NCBI GenBank assembly: GCA_947095535.1
Contig: OX352772.1
Span: forward strand, 219,833,488-219,897,487
DNA length: 64,000 bases
Source: Poecilobothrus nobilitatus
Taxonomy: Eukaryota; Arthropoda; Insecta; Diptera; Dolichopodidae
Reading direction: 5' to 3'
Below the pieces are notes generated by a model. The model had not been told where the DNA came from and ran no database searches. It saw nothing but the letters and a program-made list of their open reading frames with translations. Shown here piece by piece: positions 51,877 through 64,000 of the stretch. The position numbers and the translations under genes were made by a program. Every line of letters begins with the position of its first letter. Position 1 is the first letter of the stretch.

Positions 51877-54300
51877 TTTTTTTTTTTTTTCTACGAAGGA
51901 GGTTGGAATCTTTTATAGACCGTACCGGAAATTTATCCCTTACTCTCTCTCTCTTCTCGGCGTGTGTGGGACTCCGTTAAATGTTTATCCATTTATCGTA
52001 TACCCACTAAACCTACCTCCTTGTATTCCGCCTGAACGCTGACCCGGAACCGTTTATCACGTTACTTCAGGCCAGGTCCTTCACCCTAGACAGCTACTGC
52101 CTCCGCCTCGTCCAGGTTTAGCTTCTTAGAGCGTAGAACCCGCTGCACGTAATGTGATACACGGTTCCAAGCTTGCTCTCCAGCCATCATTACTTCCACA
52201 GCGACATCGGGTGAGAAATGAACTCCCACCTCTCGCTCCAGCTCCATCCTCTCCAGAGCCCACCCACATATGAAAAAGGTGTGCTCAGCGTCATTCTGCA
52301 CACATGGGCAGTACAGATACTTCACCGAACCCACCCTTCCCATTCTGTTCATGTAGGAGCTGAAGTAGCCGTGCCCGGAAAGAAACTGCGTGAGGTAATG
52401 GTCCACCTCCCCGTATCGCCGCTCCACCTATGGCCCAAATCGCTGTTATCAACGTCCTCGTCCAACGGCACCTCGCCTTCTGCTCGCACTGAGCCTGCCA
52501 TCTCCCCAACGTGCGTTTCCTCTCTTCTGCCTTGATTACTGCCCGGGCCTGTTGTACACCGATTTCCGCTCCTGTGCCAGTAGCGCAATCAGTACAGCCC
52601 CAGCAATCAGCAGTAAAGCTGGCTCGACGACTGTCTTGTAGGCAGATGCCACCCTCAGGTTTGCCCTCTTTTGTACCTGGCCCAGCCTCTTCCTGTACAT
52701 TTACTTGGGTAGAGCATATGCCCACACCTCGGTTCCATAGAGCAAGACTAACTGGGCCGATGACATAAGGAGCCTCCACTTCCCAGCCCTGGATCCTCCC
52801 ACATTGGCCATCAGACGGGTCAGCGATGTTACACCCACTGCCGCCTTATCCACCGTCGCGCGAATCTGCTCGAAGAAGCTGAGGCTACAAGCACTCTGAG
52901 GTAATTTACCGCCGGCTTCGACATGACTGCCACTTCCTCAAGCTGCAGCGGAAGGACAGTGGCTTTCCTCCTCCTAGTGAGGACCACAATCTCCATTTTG
53001 CTTAGAGCCAGACACAGCCCTCCCTCTGTTATCCACACACCGATGCGCCACATGGCTTGGTTGAGCTTGAGCTGCACCAGTTCCACGCTCCTTGCCTTAA
53101 CAAGCAGTGCCAGGTCGTCGGGCATATAAAAACGCTGCAAGCCGTCATAGGCAGCGTTCCAGAGATCTGGTCTGAGAACAGACCCCTGCGCCGCCCCTGC
53201 AGTAACCGCCATGCTCCATGCCTTCTGGGAAGTATCGTACGTCAGAGTCCGGTAGGCCAGGTAATCATCCATCATCTGGAGAAGGTATTTCGGAACTCGG
53301 AAGTCGTCCTCCAGTGCTCTGATGACGTCCACCAATCTGAGAGAGTTAAAAGCATTTCTCACATCGAACGTCACCAAGAGGACCAGTTGACGTGAAAAAT
53401 GGTTTTAACTCTCCGCCCATTTTACGGCATTTAGCGCCTCGGCAATGACTTCCACCGTTGACCTATCGCACCTGAAGCCGTACTGCCGCGGAGAAAGCCC
53501 CCCTGCGTCCTCCATAGTGGAATGCAGACTTAGCTTAAGCAGCTTCTCCAAGATCTTCCCCACGCTGTCCAGCATGCACAGCTGCCGGTAGAAGTGTGGA
53601 AGCTCCGGCTCAAACTTTCCCTTGCCGATTAGCACAAGGCGCGTTGTCTTCCAGCGGGCAGGGAAGACTCCCGCTGAAAGCCACGCATTGTACATATTCT
53701 GCAAGAGCTCAGGCCCAGCCCGTAACACTAGCTTCCATATTTCCCCCGGTAATCCATCCGGCCCGAGTGCTCTCTTTCACTTGAGAGAGCAGACGGCGGT
53801 TTCAAGCAGCTCCATGGAGATGTAGACAATCTCGCCTCGGGAGTCCACACTCCTTCTCATCTGCGCCGGGTGTGCAGGGAAAAGTCCGTGGTCTATTCTC
53901 TCCGTGGAATCAACATCCATGGGGCGGCCCCACCTCTAATGCCAAGCTTTTCAGTTACAATTTTGTAACCCAAACCCCATGGATCTGTCTCGACATTCTC
54001 CCTCAGCTTCCTAAAACACCGAGCCTTACTACCGCTGATGGCCTGGCGAAGCTCCTCTATTTTGGCCTTGTGGTCGGCAGACCAACGGGCAATCTCATCC
54101 CGGCTTCTAGCGCGCTGCGTTTTGCCCCGAAACCTTAAACATTCACGCCTCAACTCTGCGATTTGAAGAGTCCAACAGTATACCGGTCTTTTCCTGGCTT
54201 TTGCGCAACTCGAAGATGATATAATGTTGGTCACTGCCCGTATAGTCCTCGATCACATGCCAGTTCCGAACAAACGGGTCGAACTGCGTCCGGATAATCT
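51877..54300 (-). mobile_element. R1/LOA-type LINE inserted in the TAA microsatellite, decayed
   Basis: It has markedly higher GC than its surroundings. On the minus strand: the end of the endonuclease (EDYTGSDQHYIIFEL, about 54230-54270), the linker (IAELRRECLRFR, DPWGLGYKIV), RT fingers (RWKTTRLVLIGKGK, LDSVGKILEKLL, SPRQYGFRCDRST), palm motif A (VTFDVRNAFNSL, about 53340-53377), motif B (AGAAQGSVL) and motif C reduced to YMPDDLALLV. The C-terminal domain has YLTQFLSGHGYF and a CPC...DAEHTFFIC zinc site. Five frame segments, no intact ORF. The 3' end is a run of 14 T on the + strand (51877-51890), i.e. a poly(A) tail. It is 5'-truncated. Confidence 0.85.
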
Positions 54301-54302
54301 AT

Positions 54303-54375
54303 CCATAATTATAATAATAATAATAATAATATAAATAATAATAATAATAACAATAATAATAATAATAATTATTAT

Positions 54376-54425
<50 letters not shown>

Positions 54426-54497
54426 CAATAATAATAACAGTAATAATAACAAAAATTATAATAATGATAATAATAGTAATAATAATAATAATAATAG
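54303..54497 (+). repeat. TAA trinucleotide microsatellite, right arm
   Basis: About 190 bp of AAT/ATA units continuing the left arm across the LINE. Confidence 0.93.
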
Positions 54498-55004
54498 CTG
54501 CTAGAGTGGAGCTATTTTTGGTTATATCATGCAAGTAAGTCGTTATATACTTTTGCGCGTGGATTACAGATAGCCCTGACTCTGTAGTAAAATAATAATA
54601 ATATTAATAAGAATACTAATACCAATAATAACAGTTGCTACAGTGACAGTTGGGTTGCCTTCAATAATTACCTCATGCAGTAAAGTGTTATAAACTACTA
54701 CATGTTGTAACTGTTGTAACGGCTATAGTCACTGTTAGCAAAATAGTAATAATAATAGGCGGATTCATTGTTTCCTTACAGTCCCACTCCCAATTCAATG
54801 TTTCCTATCCGTTTCCTATCCTTTGCTATCCCTACTCCCTAGCCAATATACTGCGTTCGCAGGTAAGGATTTCATCCCATTACATTGGCTAACGGGGTTT
54901 AGTAGGTGGGTTTAGTCAGTAAGAATCTGACACTACCAAGGGGGAAATTCTTGGTGTCTTTCGAAGATTCCCACCTCACTTAGGAAAAAAAAGAACCAGA
55001 AACA
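54498..55004 (+). other. Tail part of the composite insertion
   Basis: It contains imperfect GTAACTGTTG/ACAGTTGC-like words (54640-54740) and, from about 54770, a moderately GC segment (CTAACGGGGTTTAGTAGG ... TGACACTACCAAGGGGG) ending in an A-run at 54983-54990. This looks like the 3' end of a R1/LOA-like LINE or of the SINE. After it the host LINE resumes. Confidence 0.4.
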
Positions 55005-55190
55005 ATAGTAGATTTAAACTCTGATCATCTGCCTGTATTAATCAAAGCAGATAAGGAAATTCAGGTTAAAGATTTACAATAAATTAATAATTTTGAAAAG
55101 TGTCATTCAGCCTATACTACTAGATGGAGCTCCGATCTGGCTATAATGCGATTGTGCTATAACTCACCGCAAAAATTTACAAATAATTCC
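55005..55190 (+). pseudogene. Jockey-type LINE ORF2, continuation after the nested insertions
   Basis: Endonuclease C-terminal motif SDHLPVLIKADKE followed by INNFEKCHSAYTTRWSSDL-like sequence with stops. The LINE is lost soon after. Confidence 0.55.
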
Positions 55191-57363
55191 AAATAAAATA
55201 CTAAAAAAGATTTATAAACTACCATTTTATTACTCAACTGACTACATAAAAACATAAAAAAGCCAATATGGATGTCATCTTAGATAAAATCTACAAAATA
55301 AAAATTAAAATTGATTACAAATTGCAATTCTCTAGTAATAAACTAATAAAAACTTATATCAATCCTAATCAATCAGTTTAGTATGTAAGACTTAGTTAGC
55401 TCTAAGTTTTATAAAATATATATAATCAATCAAGGTTTTTGACTTTTTGATCTTTTCCTTGAAAAATAAAAAGAAAAACCAATGTAAGAACATAATCCTA
55501 AATAATAATTTCATAGTTGTAAAGATCATTAAAAGTAATCTAATCTCTGTAAAAATTAACTCGTAATATTATGGAACAAAAAAAAAATTTTTTATTTTAA
55601 TAAATTTAACAAAATCTTTTGCAAGCAGGTGTTTTAAGTGCAAAATAATTAGGATTAGTATAAGTACTCATAATAATATCTAATAAAAATCGATAATAAT
55701 AATAAATAATAAGAGTTCAATAATCATAAAAATTTAAATTTCCCAATTTAAATTTATTGTGTATAACCATAAGTAACTATATACATAGAGAACTCACGTA
55801 GAAGAAAAAATCGTAGTCAATTTCATTGATTTGAAATCACCCCAAGATCGTATTTGGGGATATTTCGTAAAAAGATGACCGTATTTTCGGTATACCATCA
55901 AATAACATAAGAAAAACATAACAAAAAAATATTTTTTCATTCATTCAGTTCATAATTCATTTTTTTCGAACTGATTTTTTTTTTTTCTAAAAATTGATTT
56001 TATATTGTTACATACATACATACATACATATTTATCTATGCATCACAAACAAATGTTTTTATAATTTTAAAATAGAATTTTATAGATCTCATAAAGAATA
56101 ACTATACACAATACATAGATAATGTTTGAAGGCCAACAAAATTTTATTATAATATTGCAAGTGTGATGTAAATTGTAACGGAGATCTATTTGTTTTTATA
56201 TTTTTCTTTTTTGTTTAGAAGAATATTTCTTCTAAAACTTAAAAAATCTTTTTGGATGGAATATTGAAATTTTCTAAAATATTGGTTTTAACCTTTGTGG
56301 ACCCACAAAGGTATAGTTAAGATCAAATTTACTGAATGTATAATTACATATGTACATATATTAAAGCTGGTTTTCATTAGACCATAATTCTTTCTAGATA
56401 GCGGAATTCTTAAAAGTATTTTTTGATATTGAATAAGGTAACTACATATAGTTAGTCATATTAAAAAACAGAATTTAAAAATTTTAAAAAGAAAAAACAT
56501 TCTGCACGAAGGGGTTAAACAACTTACCATATTTTTACAAAAAAAATTTAATCAAAAAGATACAACTACATGAACAACAAAAAAGTTATTTTAATGGACG
56601 ATATTTATAACGAAAACTTTAAAAAAAAGGCTATTTGTGTACAAAATAAATTGAGTGTTCCGATCCGGCTTGTAAGATATTTAGGCGTTGTTATAAAATA
56701 TTTTAAAATTTTTTATGAATATTTTTTTTTGTAACTGATGTATGGATATACATACATATCTATAGAGATATTCCTCTCGTAACACTTTTAAATTTTATTT
56801 TTAGAATATAGAATACAGATATTCGTCTTGTAACATTTTTAGAAATTATTAAAAAAATTTGAGAAGTTTGTTCGATATTGGTATTATAATACGGGCAATT
56901 ACTTATGATCAAACTTTAGCACAAAGTTTTTTCGTTGCTTGAAATAACATCTGATAAACCATTTTGTAATTATAATAATAAAACATTTTTTGCTTATTCG
57001 ATTTTCCCCATATTATTAAATCTCTTAGAAATACATAATTCCGATTTTAAAACCTCAGATGGTATTAAAAGCTTTAAAGTTCTCATAGAATTATGGGAAG
57101 TTCAAATAAATTTAAAAACTAAATGTGTACCAAATTAACTAGATAGACTATAAATTAACTAGATAGACTTTTAAAAAAATGAAATTAGCAACACAAATAT
57201 TTAGTAGAATAGTGAGTGCCGAACAATAATTGAACAATAATTGAAACGTCTAATAAAATTATTACTAAAGAAGTTGCAAGCATTTTGTACGATAAACTTT
57301 TGTGATAAACTTGTTTGATAAGGTGTATGACAAACTTTTTGATTGGCTCAACATCCATACTAG
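55191..57363. other. Non-coding AT-rich DNA
   Basis: No gene supported. A CATA tetranucleotide run lies at about 56011-56030. About 55920-56190 is an inverted, diverged copy of about 49300-49480. A 67-codon ORF at 56935-57138 (NNKTFFAYSIFPILLNLLE) has no recognisable domain. Confidence 0.5.
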
Positions 57364-60300
57364 ATATACTAGATATACAAATTATTTAATTATACATATA
57401 TAATTTTTAACAATTATTTAGGTAACATAAATGTATATAATTTCTCCTTTTTTTTTTTTTTATGTTAAAGTTTTAAATTAAGGTTGTCTTCTCAACATAC
57501 AAGTATTTTGTTTTTTGTACATTGTTTAAACACTAAAACTATTAATAATTTTTTTTTCATTTTTTAAGTTTTTATAACAAAAGTTTCGTAATAAAATATT
57601 GATTTTCATTGTAATTATAATATTGAAATAAAATAAATTTTTCCACTTTTTTCCTATTCTCAGGAGATATCCATATTGATTTAAATAGCAAATTCTTAAC
57701 TTATATACCTAAATTATATATTTATATTTTAACTTGTACCTTTGTTTTACTTAATTTATACATAGATACACTTAGTTTTTGGTCAAATTTATTATTATTA
57801 TCATATTTTATTTTAATTTTTTAAATAAGCTGAGATATTCCGATATTACCAAGAAAGTCGATAATATTTTTGTATGCTTTAATTTCATCTATCGCTAAAT
57901 TAGAAAGTCGTTTGATGTTAAACATAATCCTGGCATTGCTGTAATTAGGACAATCTTCAAATATATGGCGAACTGTTAATACTCTACCGCATTTACATAT
58001 AGGATGTTCCTCTCGCTTTAACAGATGTTCGTGTGTTATCTTTGACTGACCATGTCTTAGCCTTGTGATTATTATAGGATGTTTGAGCGTCATTTTATAA
58101 AGTTGTTGTCATTTTGGTATATGATTAATTATTTGTTTGAGGTTGCTTGAGTGAGTATGGTTATGACATTCCGTGACAAATTCATTGTAAAGCAGCGAAT
58201 TCAAAGAACGCTTTAAATCGCAAAAATTAAACTTGTAATAATCAATTTTTCATTCCCCAATATGTTTATATGTGAGGGTACCCACAAAAAAGAAAAAGTA
58301 TTATTTGCATCATAAATCTTTTCCTTAATACTAGATTTGACGGAATCAATTTTCCTATTACTTTCAGCACGCTAATGGAGTCACAACAAATAAGTACATT
58401 TTTTTTTACAATGTTTTGATTAGCGTAATCCACTCCCTCAGATATTGCATGCAACTCAGCTGAAAATACACTGGTACCATCGGGCAAGTGAAACGATTTT
58501 TCAGTATCATTATGTACGAACCCGCAACCTCTTCCGTCGCTACTCAAAGAACCATCTGTAAAGATTTTTTCATAATTTTTAAATTTGTTATTTATTTTTT
58601 CTATAAACAATTTACGGAAGATAACAGGATCTGTCTCCGATTTGTGAAATTTACTAAAGGTTAAATCTACATCCACATATTTTTGACCCCAAAGGGGTTG
58701 ATCAGAAAATCTCTGAGTACCAAAACTTCTATTTGTAACTAAATTTTCAATTGATTCCCTTATTCTTACAAAACCAGGTTTATAGTTCACATTTCTTGCC
58801 CTAATTTGAAGCTCTCACCTCAGATCCGGAATATGACCTCTCCAATTGAGTTTGCAGTCTAATATCATTCCTAAAAGTTTTTGCTGTTGTACGTATCTTA
58901 ATTTAACATTATTTATGAAAAGATCTGGACAACCAGTGATTTTTCCTTTTCTTGTGAATAACATAGCTACTGTTTTTGTTGCAGAAAATTTGGAGCCCTT
59001 TTTCTTGGACCAAGATGTTAATCTATTTAAATTGTTTTGAATTATTTTGCCCATCTTATTTAAATTTTTTCCTTTTATAAAAATAGTTAAATCATCAGCG
59101 AAAATAGAAAATTTTCCTGGAGGATGAATTTCTCTAACTAAAGTATTTATATGAATAAGAAAAAATATTACGGATAAAACAGATCACTGCATTATACCAT
59201 TTTCTAAGACTCCTTCCTTCGATATCTGGTTCCCTAAGCACACTTGAATTTTCCTGTCTTTTAGAAAATTATTAATGAAAATTAATAAATTTCCATTAAT
59301 TCCCATTCTCACCAACTCTTCCAAAATCCCTCTCTTCCATATCATATGGTAAGCTTTTTCAATGTAGAGGATATTATTTTATTCTCCGAAAATCATTTCA
59401 CTTTCAAAATAAGAAAGATTATCTACCGTAAACCTTCCTTTCCTGAAACCAGAACGATATAACGACAATATATTATTTTTCTCCAAAAACCAGGTTAGTC
59501 TCTTAGAAACCATTTTTTTAAGCAACTTGCAAATACAATTCGTTAGTGATATAGGTTAGTGATATTATAATTGTAAACGTATGTCAGTGTTTTTCCCTGT
59601 TTCAAAATTGGTATAATAAAGGCTTTTCGCCAATTCTTCGGAAAAATTCCTTTAAACCATACAGAATTATATAAACTTAGTAGAACAATTTTATCATCAT
59701 ACTTTAAATTTTTCAACATATCATAATGTATTAAGTCTGGTCCAGTAGAGCCTCCCTTACATTCTTTAAAACCATTTACTAATTCCTCATAAGGAAAGGC
59801 CTTATTGTAGCATTCATTTTCAGATAATGCAAGTAGAAAAGGAAGCTTTTCAATTTTATTTTTGTGTAACAAATAAATCTATCTTCATAATTACCTGTAC
59901 TAGAAATCTTAATAAAATGCTCCAGAAATTTCTCACAAATATCTCTTCTTTCATTTATATTTACATTCTCACAGATTAAAGTGAGATAAAGTGATTATCT
60001 CTTTTGCAGATCTTCTACCATTTATAACTCTAATCTTTTCAAAGACCTGAGTTGTTGAAGTGCACTATTTATGTTAGATACAAATTCTTCCCAACTTTTC
60101 CTTTTATAATGTCTAATTAGTTTTCGTGATTGATATTTGGCCCGTATAAATACTCTATAGTCATATAAATTCATTGTACGTTTATATTTAGATAATAATC
60201 TTCTCCTATTAGCTATGGCATCTTTGATTTCATTGTTCCACCATGGTACCCTCCTCTTAAGTTTCTCATAATTATTTGTAGGGATATACCCTTTTGCAGC

Positions 60301-60780
60301 ATTCAATATATTATTCCTTATCTCCTCTTCATACTTATCAATATTAATGTCATTAATTTCATATTTAGCTTTCTTTAATTGAACACATTTGGAATATTTT
60401 CCCAATTAGCTCTTCTGATGGACCAACTCTTTCTTAAACAACTCACAGGACAATGATTTAATGTAGTAATAATGACTGGAAAATGATCACTGCTGTATAA
60501 ATCGTTTTCTACCCTCCATGTGAAATAATTTTGGATTACAGGACTGCATATTGACAAATCTATAGAACTAAAAGTTTTATGAGAAAACTTAAAAACGTTG
60601 GCGAGCCATCATTAAGAATATTAAGTCCACAATCATCAACAATTTGTTCAATTATTCTTCCTCTTCCATCTGTTTTATGTGATCCCCATAAAATATTATG
60701 AGAGTTGAAGTCACCCACTAGGAGAAAAGGATCATCAAATTGCCTTATAAGATCAAATATTTCATTATAATTAAGTTAAG
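57364..60780 (-). mobile_element. RNase H-bearing LINE (I/Jockey group), copy 1, 5'-truncated
   Basis: Minus strand, 5' to 3'. Endonuclease: LLVGDFNSHNILWGS (about 60690-60735), SIDLSICSP, SSDHFPVIITT. RT: GSTGPDLIHYDMLKN, FPKNWRKAFIIPILKQGK, then SGFRKGRFT-like and KGSKFSATKTVAMLFTRKGK. RNase H (58266-58790): FTDGSLSSDGRGCGF, FSAELHAISEG, CCDSISVL. C-terminal zinc site: CKCGRVLTVRHIFEDC (57821-58093). The 3' UTR runs to 57364. All segments are separated by frameshifts. A deletion of about 450 bp at 58809 relative to copy 2 removes the RT/RNase H linker. Confidence 0.85.
58266..58790 (-). pseudogene. RNase H domain of LINE copy 1
   Basis: An open frame of 174 codons. The catalytic set is visible: Asp in IFTDGSLSSD, Glu in FSAELHAI, Asp in LICCDSIS. 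The fourth Asp near the C-terminus is not found because the frame ends in FCGYPHI at a frameshift. It is part of ORF2 and not a host gene. Confidence 0.8.
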
Positions 60781-61402
60781 TTTAAAAAAAAATGATATAT
60801 AAGGTTTTGTTCTTGTTTTCCTTATAAACTGTAAATAGTGTGAATATAAAAACTGTTAAAATAATATAATATGAGAAATAAATAAATTACAATAATAATA
60901 ATAAAAATATTAAAATAAAAAAAAATATTAAATTATTAAGTGGGCTTAAAAAGCTTTAAGGGTAGGGGGTGTAAGGCTTTGGTACGATATTAGAAGCTTC
61001 AGCAAGTTTAGAGATTTGGAAAAGTTGAAAATTCGGCAGGTTTGGAGAATTGGAATAAGATCGAGATTTAGAATCTCACCATTTAAGGTTTTAGCATTAA
61101 AAAGAGGAATTTTTAAAGGGAGCCTTTTGGCAGTAGCAAGGACGGAATCGGACCTCTAGGACCGAATTGGACCTGTCGAAATTGGAAGCATGCATCAACG
61201 ATCTTAAATTTTGAATAGACTACATTACATTGAAAAGATGTAGTGTTATGAAATTATCAAAAATATCCTATAGTATGTAGTGAATGTTTTTGTTTTGCGA
61301 TAAAATAAAAAAAGGTTAAGGTTTTTTTTTTTTTAACTATTTTTATTTAGGAGCCCCAACACAAATATTGGTTTTATGGGCTCTGATATATTCATTATAC
61401 AT
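60781..61402. other. Spacer between the two LINE copies
   Basis: No gene. It contains an A-rich stretch (60890-60940), a slightly GC-richer block with GGACCTCTAGGACCGAATTGG-like purine/pyrimidine repeats (about 61140-61180) and a T-run (61323-61336). Confidence 0.45.
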
Positions 61403-64000
61403 AATATACTAGATATACAAATTATTTAATTATACATATATAATTTTTAACAATTATTTAGGTAACATAAATGTATATAATTTCTCCTTTTTTTTTTTTT
61501 TATGTTAAAGTTTTAAATTAAGGTTGTCTTCTCAACATACAGGTATTTTGTTTTTTGTACATTGTTTAAACACTAAAACTATTAATAATTTTTTTTTCAT
61601 TTTTTAAGTTTTTATAACAAAAGTTTCGTAATAAAATATTGATTTTCATTGTAATTATAATATTGAAATAAAATAAATTTTTCCACTTTTTTCCTATTCT
61701 CAGGAGATATCCATATTGATTTAAATAGCAAATTCTTAACTTATATACCTAAATTATATATTTATATTTTAACTTGTACCTTTGGTTTACTTAATTTATA
61801 CATAGATACACTTAGTTTCTGGTCAAATTTATTATTATTATCATATTTTATTTTAATTTTTTAAATAAGCTGAGATATTCCGATATTACCAAGAAAGTCG
61901 ATAATATTTTGCTCATCATTTTATAAAGTTGTTGTCATTTTGGTATATGATTAACTATTTGTTTGAGGTTGCTTGAGTGAGTATGGTTATGACATTCCGT
62001 GACAAATTCATTGTAAAGCAGCGAATTCAAAGAACGCTTTAAATCGCAAAAATTAAACTTGTAATAATCAATTTTTCATTCCCCAATATGTTTATATGTG
62101 AGGGTACCCACAAAAAAGAAAAAGTATTATTTGCATCATAAATCTTTTCCTTAATACTAGATTTGACGGAATATATTTTCCTATTGCTCTCAGCACGCTA
62201 ATGGAGTCACAACAAATAAGTATATTTTTTTTTACAATATTTTGATTAGCGTAATCCACTCCCTCAGATATTGCATGCAACTCAGCTGAAAATACACTGG
62301 TACCATCGGGCAAGTGAAACGATTTTTCAATATCATTATGTACGAACCCGCAACCTGTTCCGTCGCTACTCAAAGAACCATCTGTAAAGATTTTTTCATA
62401 ATTTTTAAATTTGTTATTTATTTTTTCTATAAACAATTTACGAAAGATAACAGAATCTGTCTCCGATTTGTGAAATTTACTAAAGGTTAAATCTACATCC
62501 AAATATTTTTGACCCCAAAGGGGTTGATTAGAAAATCTCTGAGTACCAAAACTTCTATTTGTAACTAAATTTTCAATTGATTCCCTTATTCTTACAAAAC
62601 CAGGTTTATAGTTCACATTTCTTGCCCTAATTTTATTGAATAAAGCATCGTCTTTTAGTAACGTGGCCATAGGATGATCTTCAAGGCAAAGCAATCTCAG
62701 TCCGTATGACATAATTTGTTTTTTCCTTCTTAGTGCTAATGAAAGTTGCCCACTATCTACTAAAAGCCCCATTTTCGAAGTAGTTCTAAATGCACCTGTT
62801 GATATTCTTATACCCGTGTTGAGAACAGTATCTAATTAATTTAATAATTTTTTATAATAAATGAAAAAAATGAAAAAATAAATAAAAAAAAAAAAAATTT
62901 TTAATAGTTTTAATGTTTAAACAATGTAAAAAAAAAAAAATACCTGTATGTTGAAAAGACATACAGGTAAATTCGTCTGCAGTACTAAATTTTGGACAAG
63001 ATAATAACAGTTAAAAGTCTCAGTAACATTTTTCGATCAGATCTGTAAACAGAGTTACTCAGTATTTTCAAAAAATTAAGACTCCTTGAATCTTTCACCT
63101 CAGATCCGGAATATGAGCTCTCCAATTAAGTTTGCAGTCTAATATCATTCCTAAAATTTTTGCTGTTGTACGTATCTCAATTTAACATTATTTATGAAAA
63201 GATCTGAACAACCAGTGATTTTTCCTTTTCTTGTGAATAACATAGCTACTGTTTTTGTTGCAGAAAATTTGGAGCCCTTTTTCTTGGACCAAGATGTTAA
63301 TCTATTTAAATTGTTTTGAATTATTTTGCCCATCTTATTTAAATTTTTTCTTTTTATAAAAATAGTTAAATCATCAGCGAAAATAGAAAATTGTACTGGA
63401 GGATGAATTTCTCTAACTAAAGTATTTATATGAATAAGAAAAGATATTACGGATAAAACAGATCACTGCATTATACCATTTTCTAAGACTCCTTCCTTCG
63501 ATATTTGGTTCCCTAAGCACACTTGAATTTTCCTGTCTTTTAGAAAATTATTAATGAAAATTAATAAATTTCCATTAATTCCTATTCTCACCAACTCTTC
63601 CAAAATCCCTCTCTTCCATATCATATCGTAAGCTTTTTCAATGTAGAGGATATTATTTTATTCTCCGAAAATCCTTTCATCATTTCACTTTCAAAATAAG
63701 AAAGATTATCTACCGTGAACCTTCTTTTCCTGAACCCAGAATGATATGACGACAATATATTATTTTTCTCCAAAAACCAGACTACTCTAAGAAACCATTT
63801 TTTCAAGCAACTTGCAAATACAATTCGTTAGTGATATAGGTTAGTGATATTATAATTGTAAACGTATGTCAGTGTTTTTCCCTGTTTCAAAATTGGTATA
63901 ATAAAGGCTTTTCGCCAATTCTTCGGAAAAATTCTTTTAAACCATACAGAATTATATAAACTTAGTAGAACAATTTTATCATCATACTTTAAATTTTTCA
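61403..64000 (-). mobile_element. RNase H-bearing LINE, copy 2, cut by window end
   Basis: Close copy of 57364-60780. The RNase H frame is 62092-62772 with extra upstream linker (MGLLVDSGQLSLALRRKKQ, HPMATLLKDD) that copy 1 lacks. RT parts are at 63151-63333 and 63621-63806. The C-terminal zinc domain is lost by a deletion of about 180 bp at about 61910. An inserted segment (about 62810-63090) carries an inverted piece of the LINE's own 3' UTR. The element continues beyond 64000. Confidence 0.85.
62941..62969. repeat. Perfect 11-bp hairpin in LINE copy 2
   Basis: TACCTGTATGT, 7-base loop, ACATACAGGTA. The left arm belongs to the inverted 3' UTR fragment. Confidence 0.85.

Noticed and set aside
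52218..53825. Plus-strand ORFs of 60-110 codons
   Set aside because: Antisense to the R1-type LINE, whose minus strand shows clear RT motifs.
56935..57138. ORF of 67 codons in AT-rich DNA
   Set aside because: No domain, no conserved neighbour and no good start context. Left as non-coding.

Overview
The window is a dense nest of mobile elements from an AT-rich animal genome, almost certainly an insect. The evidence is BEL/Pao and gypsy/errantivirus-type retroelements with env genes, I/Jockey- and R1-type LINEs, and Maverick/Polinton elements. A dipteran host is possible but not shown. I see no convincing host gene, rRNA or functional tRNA.

Layout. 1-1916: remnant of one Maverick lineage, holding a packaging ATPase, two small Maverick ORFs and an integrase. 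1917-3278: non-coding, with short repeats and a GC-rich patch. 3279-13118: two decayed BEL/Pao elements in tandem that share an LTR (430-bp LTRs at 7179-7608 and 12689-13118). 13119-13829: flank with a dispersed repeat and a small ORF. 13830-27971: Maverick copy A, 14,142 bp, bounded by about 120-bp terminal inverted repeats and the 6-bp target duplication AACGTG. 27972-28271: right flank. 28272-29952: a second copy of BEL env tail, LTR and flank. 29953-42853: Maverick copy B, 12,901 bp, with the same target duplication and the same flanks. 42854-50303: right flank running into a decayed env-bearing gypsy/errantivirus-like element. 50400-55200: a Jockey-type LINE interrupted by a SINE-like unit, itself expanded by TAA microsatellite and invaded by an R1/LOA-type LINE. 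57364-64000: two head-to-tail RNase H-bearing LINEs on the minus strand, the second cut by the window end.

The Maverick genes form a virus-like set. Left to right they are a secreted protein (+), a retroviral-type integrase (-), an acidic protein (-), a small Cys protein (-), a coiled-coil fibre-like protein (-), a Maverick-specific structural or accessory protein (-), a packaging ATPase (-), a phospholipase A2 / protein VI-like membrane-lytic fusion (+), an adenain-type protease (+), a minor capsid or penton protein (+), a small ORF (+), a major capsid protein (+), a nuclear-looking ORF (-) and, in copy A only, a protein-primed DNA polymerase B (-). Both copies are dead: protease, major capsid and other genes carry breaks, most of them shared.

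Copies A and B are not independent insertions. They share target duplication and flanks, so the insertion was followed by a tandem segmental duplication with a period of about 16.1 kb. After it, copy A gained its own nonsense and frameshift changes, while copy B shows a 1.57-kb insertion, loss of the polymerase and a 147-bp minisatellite of about nine units. Reads spanning the junctions are needed to exclude an assembly duplication.
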